Source: Eretmocerus hayati (Eukaryota; Arthropoda; Insecta; Hymenoptera; Aphelinidae). From it: a DNA stretch of 64,000 nt. This document shows, in pieces, positions 1 to 12,390 of this stretch. The DNA lies in the NCBI GenBank assembly GCA_029851415.1, contig CM056741.1, positions 164,969,685 to 165,033,684 on the forward strand, read 5' to 3'. A program made the translations under genes and the position numbers. Each line of letters opens with the position of its first letter. The first letter of the stretch is position 1. The notes beneath the pieces were generated by a model. The model had not been told where the DNA came from, did no database searches, and saw only the letters and a list, made by a program, of their open reading frames with translations.

Positions 1-157
1 TCCAACAAATATAACGATGAAAACACCACCGATATTGTGAATACTTATTCCGTCGCTTTGGTCATCAGTTTTATCACATTTCGCTCTCCTTGGATTATTA
101 TTCCACCAATGGTCTTTCATTGTTTCCAGCACCCTCCTATTCAGCATCATCAAAATT
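1..157 (-). CDS. Ir25a: Ir25a exon: end of S2 and start of M4 (cut by window edge)
   Basis: Most 3' exon visible of the ionotropic receptor gene. The acceptor is TTTCAG at 163-158; the first base A completes an Ala codon begun in the exon ending at 1227. The frame then reads ILMMLNRRVLETMKDHWW, the last S2 helix and double Trp typical of ionotropic glutamate-type receptors. It continues through a charged linker with DDQSDGISI and NIGGVFIVIFVG, the start of transmembrane segment M4. The DQSDGISI...NIGGVFIVIFVG stretch is a hallmark of insect IR25a. The rest of M4 and the cytoplasmic tail lie off the left edge. No start codon is involved and no stop interrupts the frame. Confidence 0.9.
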
Positions 158-1226
158 CTGAAACATGAAGCAATTATTATGAATTTTATCGATGCTTCTT
201 CAAGAATTCAATGCTGGCTATCGTTTCATATCGAAAAATCTTTGATATTGGAAACAAAAACTTTTATTACGGTGGACGGATGAGTATAAATGTTCAGAGC
301 ACAGTAGAATTGACCATTCACACGAATAGAGCCCTGGTTGCAAAAAAAGAAACTGATGGCATTCTTTCCTCGCGAACAATCTTTCGGGAGATTCCATCTC
401 AAACTCTTGCAAGTTTATCGAGACGAGTTTCTTAAAAATTGTGACTTTTGTGGTTTCTTATCAACTTTGAGAATCTTTAAAACTCTTACCGTTAACTATT
501 CTTTTCGCAAAGACGTTAATCCTTTCTTAGACCAGTGAAACAATAATTTTACCAAGAGCACGATTAAGATCTTGTTATTTCTTCAGACAGAATATTCAAG
601 AGTTTGGACAGAGGAAATGTGTATGAGAACTTCGTGTAAATTATCATCATGGCTATATTATGAGTTGTATCTACTTAAAAAAAAAAAAAAAAAAAAAAAA
701 AGAATGTATTCATTAATGGATCGATAGACTTTACACAACCCGTAAAAATTTTGAAAAGTAAAATAATAAAGAGAACTTGATACCCAGTTCAAATTCACAT
801 AATATCTTTTGGGAATCATCTTCCATGCAGCATTTCCTTAAATTGAATTTTGCATTTGCAAATAAATACATTTATCTCATGCCAACTTTACCATTCGAGT
901 CAGGTGTATGAGCTGAGTAGTTACCTAACGAACGATAATCAGACCAACTTGCGTAACTCCAGTACGCGATTAGAATATATTCATAAACCTCTTAGATCTT
1001 CGTATACTTGCAAGAAATTCGCCTGCTTAGTTAATTACATATTTTCGCATCTAGATGCAACTTTTCTAATGGATGGATTTGTAACGTTTTGTCACACGTT
1101 TTTATGAACTTGATCAACATATTCTGATAAAAGTAAAAAACTCTTGGAAAAAATTTGCGAGCTTTTAGAAAAATCTGTTTTGTATCGGACTATCATTATA
1201 AAAGTAAAAAAAATCAGTGATCTTAC
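158..1226 (-). other. Ir25a intron (1.07 kb)
   Basis: Intron between the S2 exon and the M4 exon. Donor GTAAGA at 1226-1221, acceptor TTTCAG at 163-158. It holds a 25-base poly-A run on the plus strand (677-701) and nothing else I can name. The short open frames in it have no recognisable similarity. Confidence 0.8.
677..701 (+). repeat. Poly-A tract (25 bp)
   Basis: Uninterrupted run of 25 A on the plus strand inside the intron. It could be the tail of a decayed retroposon, but no recognisable element body or target duplication lies next to it. Confidence 0.8.
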
Positions 1227-1553
1227 GCATTGTTGAACTGATCCTTTAAAGGTGAACCCTGTTGTACTCCAATCGCGTAGGGTTTACGGGAGAATTCTTC
1301 TCCAATTTGCTGGTAATCACAGGTTGTAAGAACGAGATACTTGATATCAGTTGCATCACCTATGTAAGCAAATTCGGTTCCACCACTAGCCTTTACACGT
1401 TCAAGTGCTTCTTCCATACTATTCGGAAATCCTGTGTCCGCCATTGTCTGAAACATCTTGGTATACTTGTCGCTCACTGGATAGTCCCATACTGCAAGTT
1501 TTGCACGCTCCAGGTCAGTCATACTGTCATTTAGGCTCATGTCCTTCCACAGA
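1227..1553 (-). CDS. Ir25a: Ir25a exon: S2 ligand-binding lobe
   Basis: 327-bp exon encoding most of the second ligand-binding lobe. Acceptor ATTTCAG at 1560-1554; donor GC|GTAAGA at 1226. The first base T completes an Asn codon started in the upstream exon (AA|T), giving FYNLWKDMSLNDSM. It then contains KLAVWDYPVSDKYTKM, FAYIGDATDIKYL and EEFSRKPYAIGVQQGSPLKD. The last two are strongly conserved S2 blocks in IR25a. The Asp in GDATD sits where AMPA and kainate receptors carry the acidic residue that binds the ligand amino group (family knowledge, aligned by eye). The exon ends in phase 2 (GC|) and the next exon supplies A. Confidence 0.93.
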
Positions 1554-4500
1554 CTGAAATGAAATTGTAGGTAATTAAGTCATTGTATGTTTATCGCGAA
1601 ATTGTACAAGAGTCCCTCGTTTATAAGGGGATTGCATTTTATATGATTGAGCGATTCCCTCGTTCACGCGGAGCAAGTTTCATTTTACGTGAATTTATTC
1701 TACGTGGTGGTAAAATTTTTATTAGATTTTTATACATTTCAGCGATCCCAGAAGAAGTTTCAACCCAGTTATGCCTACTCTGAATAAAAAATTGAATGCA
1801 TCGACGAGTGGGACGAAGTTGATACAAATAGAATTGTTTTCCAATTCTTGCCTGAATGTTCTCTCAGTTAGTACCACTGGATTCACATACAAAAAGTTTC
1901 TATTCACCTAAATCTTTATTCTTTTCAAGAATTTATATAAATATTATCTAAAAACGCGTTGTTTCTACAGAATCTATTCATTCTTATGTAAACGCCATCG
2001 TTTTCAAGCTAAAAAAACCTGCTCATCACTGTGCTTATCATCTCTCTTCAGGGCCGAGGAATGCAGGCCTCCCTTTTTCACAAAAAAATCAAAACCACGG
2101 AGTTTGAAAATTTTTGATCGAGTTCGACGGTTGTATTGGCAGGAATCTGTGGTGATAGTCAATCGATTTATTCTAGACATAATAATTTCCTTGTTCAGCT
2201 AAATTGCGTGAGCGATCGACATTTGATACCTTTCACGATGCGTCGCTTTCAGGATGAGAATCTGTTTGTATAACCAAAATTGAGCACTCTGGATCTGTTT
2301 TTTAGAGTTTGCGAGTGCAAATCGAAAACTTCATCACAAAATAGAGAAATTTCCATCACATGATGCTATGATAAATCTCCACGTAAGAAATGAGTTTGTG
2401 TTGCACGCAAAATCGTTGTTCAAGGAAAATCCGTTATCAAGTGCAGGGCACGTGGGAGACACAGAGTTAGAAATTTCGACAAAGATCTGAATTCTAATTT
2501 TCATGGTTTTTCGAGTACAAAAGGATAGACGTACTCTCCAACCACTTGAAAAAGAAATTGTATCAGTAATATAGGTAGTGTTGTAGACCAATGGCGCTTT
2601 CTTATGCATCAAAAATTTTGATGTCAACTCGCAAACAACTCCATAATCAACCATATAATTACGGAAACTCGGACTGCTCTCTGCGGAGATGAAGTTTGAG
2701 TGAAGCCATCCCTGGAGGCTCCTTTGCACCTAATTTCAGGAGATATTCTTGCTGCTTTGGCATAAAACACGACGAGTTCAACCAACTTGGTACTTGGAGT
2801 GAAATTTTTTCTCATGAATACTTCTACAATTGAGCTTGCTAGTAAGAGGCACCGAGGGGTGAACTAGTCTTGCTCATTAGAGACGATTCTTGTTATGTCA
2901 AGCTTGATGAGATTTTCACGTCGCTTTAAAAGTAGCATATAAATTTTAAACATGACAGTGACGTGATTTGCTATTGCCAACTCTTATGAAGTGACTCGAG
3001 TTACATGAAAACCTATATCGATTTTGATTCTTCAGCCCCTGTTATGCATATAATGTAGACAAATATCAATTATCTGTAGTCTGAATTTGAACGAATTTCA
3101 CCAATTTTTAATAGATCGATATACTTGATGAGTGATCATTTGAAACGAACACGACGAAAGGAATTTGGCAGCCTATATTGAAAACAAATATCGGCTCTGG
3201 GCACTCCAAAAAGGGTGCATCTTATCTACAGGGGCGTCTTATACACACGCAAATACGGCATGAATTGTTTCCAGAGAAAAATAAGGTCTAGCCTGAGAAA
3301 GGCCCACTATATGCTTGTCTATTCTACCATATATCAGGTTCGTGACTTTGAGTACCCCCCACATCCACTATACAAAATTATATGTAATATCTACATTCAC
3401 CAACGAAATCTCTCTCGCGTAAATTACCGGGACTCATGATAACGATGAGAGAGTGATGCAATAGGCAGCAGAGGGACAAATATAAGACTAGAAACGATTA
3501 GCGATGAGAAACGTATATGGGGCACCGCTACAATCATCCTCCGGTCTATATGAATTTTTTTCCAAACCTCAACTACCACTCAGTGTATTGTATCTCTATC
3601 TGTGCTAGTTCCGTCAATGGTTTTTTCACATTGTCATCCGGACGTCGTGGTTGGCCATCCGGAAAACTATCCACGTTGTCGAGGGAATAGCTTTACCTGC
3701 CCTCATCTTTTTTTCTTTTTTCACATTGACTCTATACGTTGACGTGCAGGCGTCTGCTCAAGGTATTGTATTCGGTTGAAAAATGGGTCGTCGAGACGAC
3801 CATCAGAGTTGCATACGACAAACTCCCTATATACCTATATGAATGTACTCGCTCGTCTGGAACTTATAATGCGTTATTATTCTCGCCACGGATATCATTT
3901 CGGGATTCTCACACGCAAATTGCGGACCCTGATTACGGATCCGCGTACTCTATAGTTGATTATATATGTACCTCTACGAAGTCATTATGATCTCGTTGGA
4001 TGACCTGACGAGAATAACAACTTCCTCATATGGCGACGAAAGGCTGAGTTGTAGAAGCTTCGATGTATCATAGTCTGAGCCGTATGGTGTAAATATATTA
4101 GTTGATCAGCTTTCTATAGATAAATGGATTACACGAAAACCTTCATATTTGCGCACTCGGTATTCACGATTTCGCTTACTCGCGATTCGAGAATCGCGTC
4201 ACGGTTCCTGTATTCGCGAATGAAAATCCGCTCATTCGCAATTCGAAATTGAGTTTATCGTGCCTGTGGAATGTTTTAATGTATTCTTGGTTGAATTGAG
4301 GGGATATTTGCAACAATTCGACATCTTTTTAAACTCTTACGAGTTCAAAAGTCGCATTTTTTACAAAAACTCATGGAGTTCAAAGTAACGATAATATCAT
4401 TCAAGATCAGGTTTCTTTGGCAAACTCTAGAAGAAAAGGGAGCTCGTCTGTTGAAAGAGTTGAAGTAATGAATTGGCTAGAAGAGTAAGGAAAAGACGAG

Positions 4501-7500
4501 CTAGATGAACTCAAAATCGATCGCCAAAATCACCAAACTGCTACAGGAGGCCATCGACGAGACAACGAAGCACGACTCAATTCTAATGCGGGTTCTGAAT
4601 TTCAAGCAGGATTTTGCGACGACACTGTTTTCTCATACAAAAACCCACGATGAAATGCTTCTCCAACCAATAGAACCTTTGAATTATTCTCATAAGGAAC
4701 ATTAATGATCTACAAGGTTCACTGATCCATCCTTTTCTCAATGAACGAATTTCGACAGGTATACACTTCTATATTAGGAAGAACGGAACCCCCGAATCTT
4801 ATACGAGTAGTTCCGCGCGAAACAGACTTACGAAGAAGGGTCATGTCTTAAATTTTTTTCTTGACTTTTTAATTCCATTTTATGGTACAAAATATGAACT
4901 TTTCACTACCGATGGGGCCCCAGAAAAATTTTCCAGGTACCTTCAACGTACATTACTTTGTTCTTTTGAATTATTTTCAACAAAAAAATTAGGGTATTTT
5001 TTTCAATAAAATCAATTTTCTCAAATTCGTTCACAGATACAGAGATGCAGTTTGCGGCATTCGGAAGGTCTTCAAAAAACCTATCGAAATCGGTCTTGTA
5101 AAGTTGATTTTGATGTCTTGGGTGATTTTATCGGGTAAAAGAGTGAAAAACATGAAAGATTGGATTTCTCGAAAACCCAATTTTGTAAGATTTTGAAAAT
5201 CAGATATGTGATGTAAAATTTTGTGTTCTTTCAGAAGAAAAAAGTCCCGAATTCCTTTTTTGCGTTCGAACACCTATTTTTGCCAAATATCACAAATCCA
5301 TTTCCCAGGCTTTTGGAAATCGTCTGTTTTCTGCGGACCAAATCTATTGGGAAAGAGTCGCAACGATTAATTACTAAGCCGTGGAAATATTTTTGGAGCA
5401 AAATATCAATTCCATCCCTTTCAGTACCATCCACCTAAGCGATCCCTTAAACTCGAAATATCTTTTTTGTCTGGCTTCAATTTTGGGACACGCAGCTCCA
5501 GATACTTTTTTTTGTGCCAAAACAAGTAGAGATCAATTGCAACGATCCACCGGCACTCGCGGGGGCTGTAATAATTTTCTGTCACTTTTTGCGGAAATTG
5601 TGGCCCTAAAAAGCATGTTTTCGTCAGGAATCACTAAAGAAAAAAGAAAAAAATTATCTAATCCTACCCTTGGAGTACGAAATATTTGAATAATATTATT
5701 GACATGTTTTGTTGGCGGGTTCGAAGAATATCACTGTATTATTTGTATGTGTAAAGTTTGCTTCAATTCAGAAATATTCGAACAACTTTGCTTGAAACAT
5801 GTTGAAACATTTTCTTGAAAATTCTGCTAGATCTTCCTTACATGACCGTACAAAAATTTACCAATAGATTCGGGAGTCTTATACACGGTGCGGGTACTCA
5901 AACAAATGTCAACTGCTGCAATCTTGATTTCCCGAGAGCAATTTTCATTCAGCTTCATCTCATAGAAATTTCATACACTGGGGCCGATTGAACGTTTGAG
6001 CTCCTTTTTCACAACGTGCCGACATCAAAAGCGAAGTCAATTTGAAGCGGAACGTATCGATTGGGAAGATTCATTAGTTCCGGTGAAAAAAAATATCGAT
6101 GGCATTCTCACGTTGCAAGGAAAGTGCTTCAATTTCCATGTTTCCATGCAATAATCGAAGGGACTTTTGTGACACAGCACGGCTTTATTGGAATCAGGGG
6201 CGTCCCGGAAAAGCGTTCGAGTATATTTCGACAAAATACCAGTAAAATTTCAATTTGCAATACAGACTCGTGTCGATGATTAATGATATCTCCGTTGAGC
6301 AGGTACGTTGTAAAAAAGAATGAAAAAAGCGTGTGGATTTTCCTAGATTTCTGAAAGAAACATCGATCCATCTCTATAGTAAATTACTATTCCTATGAAA
6401 TTATGGAATATATGTATACATTGAATCGTTCATGAACCTATTCTTACATAGATATCGTGTTTGAATCCTTGCCTTATGAGACTTATTCAATTTATAAGTA
6501 GCGTTGGGATTGCGGCTTGTAAATTGAAGCACCAATGCCATTAACTCGTGGAATTTTTTCCACGATGAATTGAACAGAAATTGTGGAGAACGGAAGAAGT
6601 GGAAAAAAGTGAATGGAAAGCTTCAAGTGGCGGAAGTGAGCAGTTGAATAACTTTCACAATCAGCGCTGTCCAACTTGCTTGAAAAAACTGCTCAGGGTT
6701 CGCAGAAAGGAAGCAATCACGCAAGACCTTCATCTCAACGAAAATCAAGAATGGAAAAGTCAATGATATTGATAAACCAGGCCCTCGGCATTTTCATTAA
6801 TTGAAACAAGCGATTCAATAGCTAATTGATAGAGCCTCCGATAGAATTATCGATATTGCTGTCATGACTTTCAGTCCGGATCGAGTGATATCGACTTATT
6901 CGAAATTGTAATATTCGGAAGAGAAGGTCAAATTACATTTTAAGATGGGATTTTATTCTACCAACATCATGTGAACTTTGATGGTACAAGTAGTTTCCTC
7001 GCTCAATGTTTAGTTTATGAGTATGCTGCAGTTCTCAAAATTTTAGGATGTGGAACATGAAAATTTGAGATTGAATTAACGTTGTCGAACGTTGTGTATT
7101 CATGAAATGAAATCCACATCACTCTTTCACCATTCTAGCTTCATAGAGCAATAATATGTCAGTTCGAAAATAGCTCTCCGTGGAAATGCTCCCAACATAT
7201 TAAAAATCTAAGTCGCATTAGGATGTTTGCACTTATAGGAGGCCTACGCGTACAGGAAAATATAAATTTTTCATTAAAATCGCCCTTAAAGCACTCTCAA
7301 ACCACCCTTTCATCCCGCCTTTCACTTAGACTCATATCCGACTAAATTTCCTCTTACATTAAAATCATATTTTTTCGCGCTATAACGCATACCACTATAA
7401 GGTCTTGGTGAAATTTGACAGATTTCTACCGCAAAGTATTATGCTGTCGAGCTTTGCATTCACTCAAATCGGAGAAAATTTTGATGAAATTGCATTTTGT

Positions 7501-7781
7501 GGGTTTTACATGAAAATCAAGTCAGAGTATCGTAAAATATATATTCTCATTCCAGCGTTAAAATTAGTTTTCTCGACAGGAGCTATGACTTGATATTCAG
7601 AAATGAAATCAAAGAGATATTTTGCTGGAATTATGAATCGTTTTGGGTGTAACCAAAAAAGCGCGATGGAAACTCGGAAATTCTACCACATATCTGAGTG
7701 AATAGGAGCTACAAAGTCATCACGTTGTTTCGTCCGTACCCAAAAAATGTTAATCAGTGTAGAGGAAAAACATGCACTCAC
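1554..7781 (-). other. Ir25a intron (6.2 kb)
   Basis: Intron between the pore/M3 exon and the S2 exon; donor GTGAGT at 7781-7776, acceptor at 1556-1554. I find no gene, RNA gene or well-bounded transposon in it. A short palindromic patch of CGCGATTC and GAATCGCG lies near 4181-4198. The open frames are short, overlap on both strands and show no motifs. Confidence 0.75.
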
Positions 7782-8623
7782 TTGTAAAATATTTTCTCGA
7801 TGTTGGCCATCCTTTCAAAGTATCTATATTCGGACGAGTTGAGAACTGGTGCATACTGTATTTTGTACTGCTTGCTGAGATCCTCAAGTGATTCCACTGG
7901 TTGCTCGAGCCTCGCCACTGTGAGAAAGGCAGCCAAATTGGCCGTATATGAGGCAATAATGATAAATCCAAATAGCCACCAAGTCGCAGCCACAAGTCTA
8001 CCACTCAAATTTTTTGGCGCCTCTCCTCCACCTTGAGGTGTAAGTGAAGTCATACAGAACCAAAGGCACTCTTTGAAGGTAAATTCTCTCTTATCTTCTT
8101 CATCCGTATACTTTTCACGATTATTCTGATAGCTGTACGGTGAAAACTTGTCGAAAATGAACATTAGCAAACTCGTAAATACGTAAGCACCCAGAATGCA
8201 GTACCATACATCTGGTTCAAGTACAGTTAAAAATTTGAATAGTGATGGTTTCTGGACTTGCTTTTTGCGGAGTATGGTAATTCCAACCAAATCGTAGTAA
8301 GGAACTGTATAGTCAATAACATTCTCACGCTCAGCCATGACTGCCAAAGCTCCTAAAGCTATATCTGCTCGTTTCTCCTTGAGTTCTTTGACCATACCAT
8401 TCCAGTTGCCATTTTCATCCATATTACCGTACTGCTTGTCGTCGACTTGACGAATTTCGTACTCGAATTCTATATGCTCTCGTATAGCGTTTAGAAGATC
8501 TATACAGTAGCCACTCCAATTACCGGTTTTGTTGTCGTACATTACGAAGGGAGCCTTTTCTACTGTTACTACTCGGTAGCTTGTTTTAGCCGTGTGGTTG
8601 GCAGCCCTATCCATGTTCAGTAC
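7782..8623 (-). CDS. Ir25a: Ir25a exon: S1, M1, pore loop, M3, start of S2
   Basis: The 842-bp core exon. Acceptor TATCCACAG just before 8623, donor AA|GTGAGT at 7781. In order: S1 lobe from YRVVTVEKAPFVM through GNMDENGNWNGMVKEL and ADIALGALAVMAERENVIDY (the Arg of ERENV aligns with the glutamate-binding Arg of AMPA receptors); M1 around VWYCILGAYVFTSLLMFIFD; KREFTFKECLWFCMTSLTPQ, the pore loop with Gln at the Q/R site; GGGEAPKNLSGR; M3 with ATWWLFGFIIIASYTANLAA; then VESLEDLSKQYKIQYAPV of S2. The SYTANLAAF motif and the TPQGGGEAPKNLSGR block identify IR25a rather than a tuning IR or a kainate receptor. The upstream exon ends in phase 0, so the join is in frame across a 15.1 kb intron. Confidence 0.95.
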
Positions 8624-9076
8624 CTGTGGATAAGGAAATGTGCATGATTATTTGTGTGAAGGTTTTTTCCGTTTTGGTATAGAAGTGGTATCTGAAAATT
8701 ATTAGGTAGGGAACTAATTATAAAATCTTAGATAAATTCGGATGCTAATGCATTTTCGATCTAAATCTATCAACGAAAAACAAAAAAAATCACGATTTGG
8801 CCATTCAAAAGTTTGCCTGAGTCTAATTTCATGGACTCTGGGGAAATATATCAAAGTATCTAAAGTCATGTATGGAATTGTGTCCGTGGAACCTAGCTAC
8901 TCTCTCCGTGTCCATCAGTGAGAAGTTGCTGAAGTTCAACTAATCTGGGAGCCACTCCCACGGATGACTTCAGTGCGTGTATACACTGTAGAATCGATGG
9001 ACATCGGTATCGGGCGGGTCCTCGTTATACTGAAATTTCAAGGAGTCCCACTGATGAATCAGTCAGCCAATTCACA

Positions 9077-9116
9077 GAAATTTTAGTTCTCATCAATTAA
9101 TGAGAACTAAAATTTC
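9077..9116. repeat. Perfect 17-bp hairpin
   Basis: Arms of 17 bp (GAAATTTTAGTTCTCAT and its exact complement) around a 6-base CAATTA loop. There is no T-run or coding context. It is probably a small foldback scar; no target duplication is evident. Confidence 0.75.
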
Positions 9117-9364
9117 AAAGCTTTCTATTTCAATCAGGAAGCGTAGTTCTTAGTCAAGTCCTTCACAGAATTTGTAAGACTCTGCTTCAAACACATGAAA
9201 TTTATGAAGGAATTTATGGTACTCCATTTGTATCATGATATCGAGTATAACCGTGATGGAAGGAATAGTTGATGACGGCTCAAATCACAAAGTCTAATGA
9301 GAATTCTAATAGCATAGACCATTATCATCTTCAGTATGTTCATCGCGTTCTGTTTATTATTTTA

Positions 9365-9579
9365 CACGAAAAAAAAAAGATTGGTTACATCAGCCATCAA
9401 CTTGGTTACGACCAACAAAAAACGAGACTTTCTCAATGCATCACTAAATTTCAGTATATTTCTCGCCTGGAGAAGGTTATGGAAATAACAACAGATCCAA
9501 CCAAAAGGAAATGAATGATGGGACATTAAATATTCCAACCAATTTTGATTGATTAGGACAACCAATCTTTTTTTCCGTG
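9365..9579. mobile_element. 215-bp MITE with TA target duplication
   Basis: Left end CACGAAAAAAAAAAGATTGG and right end AACCAATCTTTTTTTCCGTG are inverted repeats of about 23 bp (one mismatch and a 2-3 base difference in the A-run). TA flanks both ends (9363-9364 and 9580-9581), as for Tc1/mariner-type integration. It has no transposase and the interior is AT-rich. Confidence 0.6.
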
Positions 9580-11312
9580 TAGATACATGGATAACCACGG
9601 TCAGATTTAGCTAAAATGTAGGCTATCCTTAAAATGTGAATTAAGCTCTGGAATAGATTCAGTCTGAAGCTAAAAGCCACAAGCTTTCCTGTACAAGAGG
9701 CAACGTACGGCACATGGGCGAATTTCAGAATTTGGTCGATTTTGTGATTACGACCTATTTTACGTCTCAGGAGATATGATTTGCGGCAACAAGCAATCTT
9801 TCACGTAGAATTTTGAAGAATTCACTCGTTCTCAACACTTGCAAATGCTTCTGAGGTCCATATCTTGCTTTGGTCCAATGATACGAGATGTGTTATGTGG
9901 GACAGGTCGATTTTTTGACTGTCACAACGACTTTTAGGTCCACGCCTGAGCTTGTAGGTTCGAAGACGATTGATCAACCATCCTGGGGATTCTTTATACT
10001 CACGGCCATCCTCTTCTAGATAAGAGAGCTGATGGGAGTAGTTGGCGTGTCACAAAATGTTTTTCATTTTAAAAAGTCGCTCTTGTTTACGATATTGTGA
10101 TCGGGGCGTTAAACAAGACGAATCCTGGAGACAGGATCTGATTGAGCATGAAAAAGCTGTGAATCTGGCTAAGTCACATTGATGTCATAAAATCCTGGTG
10201 GCTGTTTTCACGATGGAGAGAGAAATTTGTTTTTGCGTAATTCAGCCTTGGAAGTGTCTTTTTCGCATGGGACAAGAAAATGTGGATCCCGTTGCATCTG
10301 AAATCACGTCTAATTTAATCTCTAGGAGAACAGAAATGTATATGTAAATCGCCCCTATCGTAGACCCACCCCAGGAGTAATGCGAGGCTTATGAAAATTG
10401 AGAATTCACGAAAACGTGAATTTTGGTGAGTGTAGAGTATCTTTATTCCGTGACAGAGGCTGTTGGGAGGTATCGTAAGCGATTGATCATGACTTTTTCT
10501 GATTTTTCTGATACCAAGGTCACCTCATCTCCACGAGGAAATATTCTCATAAAAATGATTGTATCACGAGGTCCCCATTCGAATGCATTGGAATATTCGT
10601 TACTCGACCGCACGTGCGGCGGCGAAGCTGCAAAATGAGTTACTCGACTATATTTTACCACTGTTCGAGTACTATTTTACTCAAAAGTAGTTTGCCGGGT
10701 ATGTCCTGTCATTTTGAGAATTTCTGAATTTTTTAACGAAAGTGGCCCGAATTTTGAAATTAACCAATTAACCTATAATATGTGCATAACGAGGAACATA
10801 TCTCTGCATACTTGCATAGAGTAAAATGAAGGCAGGCGATTTTTCGAGAATTTTTTTATTCAAACGTGATGAGTAGGCACTCGAACAATTCGCTTGAAAA
10901 ATTTCACGAAATTTCTGCGCGTCGAGGAACACACGAGTGAGCATACTCGTTCCTTTCCTATCAATCATGGTTAATGGACTACCATATCCTGTAAATGAAT
11001 AGTTAGAAAATTTTTATTGGAATGGCCATTTTCATACTTCCAAATCGTCGAAATATAGAATACTATGTGGATGAGTTTCAGAAATAGATGATAAAATGTG
11101 ACGAAAAAAATGCGGGGTTGGATCGGAGTAATGAGCCCACCTAGTGAATGCTCAAATGCATAGATTCCAAACCCTTTGTTTCTTATGCCTTTTATGAAAA
11201 TCTGCAGATTGCGAGAATAGAATAGTGGATGATACTTGAGCTCAATTTGAATGTGAACCGATTTTAGAGCAGTAATACCCTTCGATGGAATGAAGAGAGA
11301 AATGCGTAGAGG

Positions 11313-11331
11313 AAGAGAGAGAGAGAGAGAG
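11313..11331 (+). repeat. (GA)n microsatellite
   Basis: Short GA dinucleotide run inside the Ir25a intron. Confidence 0.8.
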
Positions 11332-11890
11332 CAACTTTTTAATGACGAGCGCTGCTTTGCTAATTGCGACCGAGCTCATGATTTTGCATTGCCGTATCTT
11401 GCCTCATCGAAGCGAAAGATCGAAACAATATAGGAATAATGCGCTCGTGCTCTTTATCGGCGTGCAAGAGAAATTTCTATGACAAAGGTACTGCATTGCA
11501 ATTTATCTCCTCCCCCGAATCGCAAAATGATATGGCACGATTTTACCTTCATATCTCATTTTTGAGCTTCGTAGTTTTGCATTGTTCTCTGTTATCCGCA
11601 GTGAGAATTCAGATCGTATTTCACAAGCAGTACAATAATCTAGATCTCGATCTTGAACTGCATGCCATTAAAAAGCAGTCTCAAGTTTCTCCTACATTGG
11701 AAAATATTTGTATTTTGCTTTTGCGTATTCACCTCTACGGTCCAACATATTGGACAACATTGATTTCTAATGATCTCTAACGATTCCTTTCCAAAGCTCC
11801 GGAAAAATCTGAAGAATTGGGGAAAAACCATGCCCATGCAATAAACTCAATAGATCAAGAATGGAAGCTCAATATTAACACGTTCGCTGC

Positions 11891-11990
11891 GGCGGGCCCC
11901 ACTGGTGGGCCCCGCGTGTCTTTCCCCCAGAGCTGAGAATTTTGGCTTCATAGGAAATAACATTGAGCGGGGCCCACTGGTGTGCTCCAT
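11891..11990. repeat. GC-rich palindromic block GGGCCCAC/GTGGGCCC
   Basis: Two copies of a GGGCCCACTGGTG-type sequence about 80 bp apart in an otherwise AT-rich intron; the first is almost perfectly palindromic. A TTAA just upstream (11876-11879), followed by CACGTTCGCTGCGGCGGG, resembles a piggyBac-type end, but I cannot find the matching right end. Confidence 0.45.
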
Positions 11991-12082
11991 CGCACCTGGG
12001 GAAGAGGGAAGACTCACCGATTCCAGACTTCGCAGCGAATGTGTTCAGACAAGGACGTATACGCTATATAGAATGTAGCCGT

Positions 12083-12390
12083 GAGTCCGTTCGGAGGATA
12101 AGTCGAATTTTACTCGACCGAATGACTTGCGATTTTACACGCACCTACAGGATGCATATCTCAAGCGGGCTTCGAAGCCAAATAATAAAATGTATCCAGA
12201 CGATGTTTACTTGAGACGTCATATGTTGCCGCTCAATAGCAGACGACGTCTGTGTACTTCTCGTCTGACTATTTTTACGAAATTGACACATTTGGCTTCG
12301 TAGCCCCCCTTGGACATGCATTCTGTAGGCGCATGTAAAATCTCAGGTCATTGGGTTGATTAAAAATCGACATATCCTCCGAACGGATTC
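12083..12390. repeat. 308-bp imperfect foldback
   Basis: The left arm (GAGTCCGTTCGGAGGATAAG, then a segment with ACACGCACCTACAG and TTCGAAGCCAAAT) recurs inverted on the right (ATTTGGCTTCGTAGCC, CTGTAGGCGCATG, ATCCTCCGAACGGATTC). The arms are diverged and of roughly 100-110 bp. This is probably an old non-autonomous DNA transposon. No target duplication is convincing. Confidence 0.55.

Noticed and set aside
7782..8623. Initial reading as a kainate-type glutamate receptor.
   Set aside because: The TPQGGGEAPKNLSGR pore block and the DQSDGISI...NIGGVFIVIFVG segment fit IR25a, not kainate receptors.
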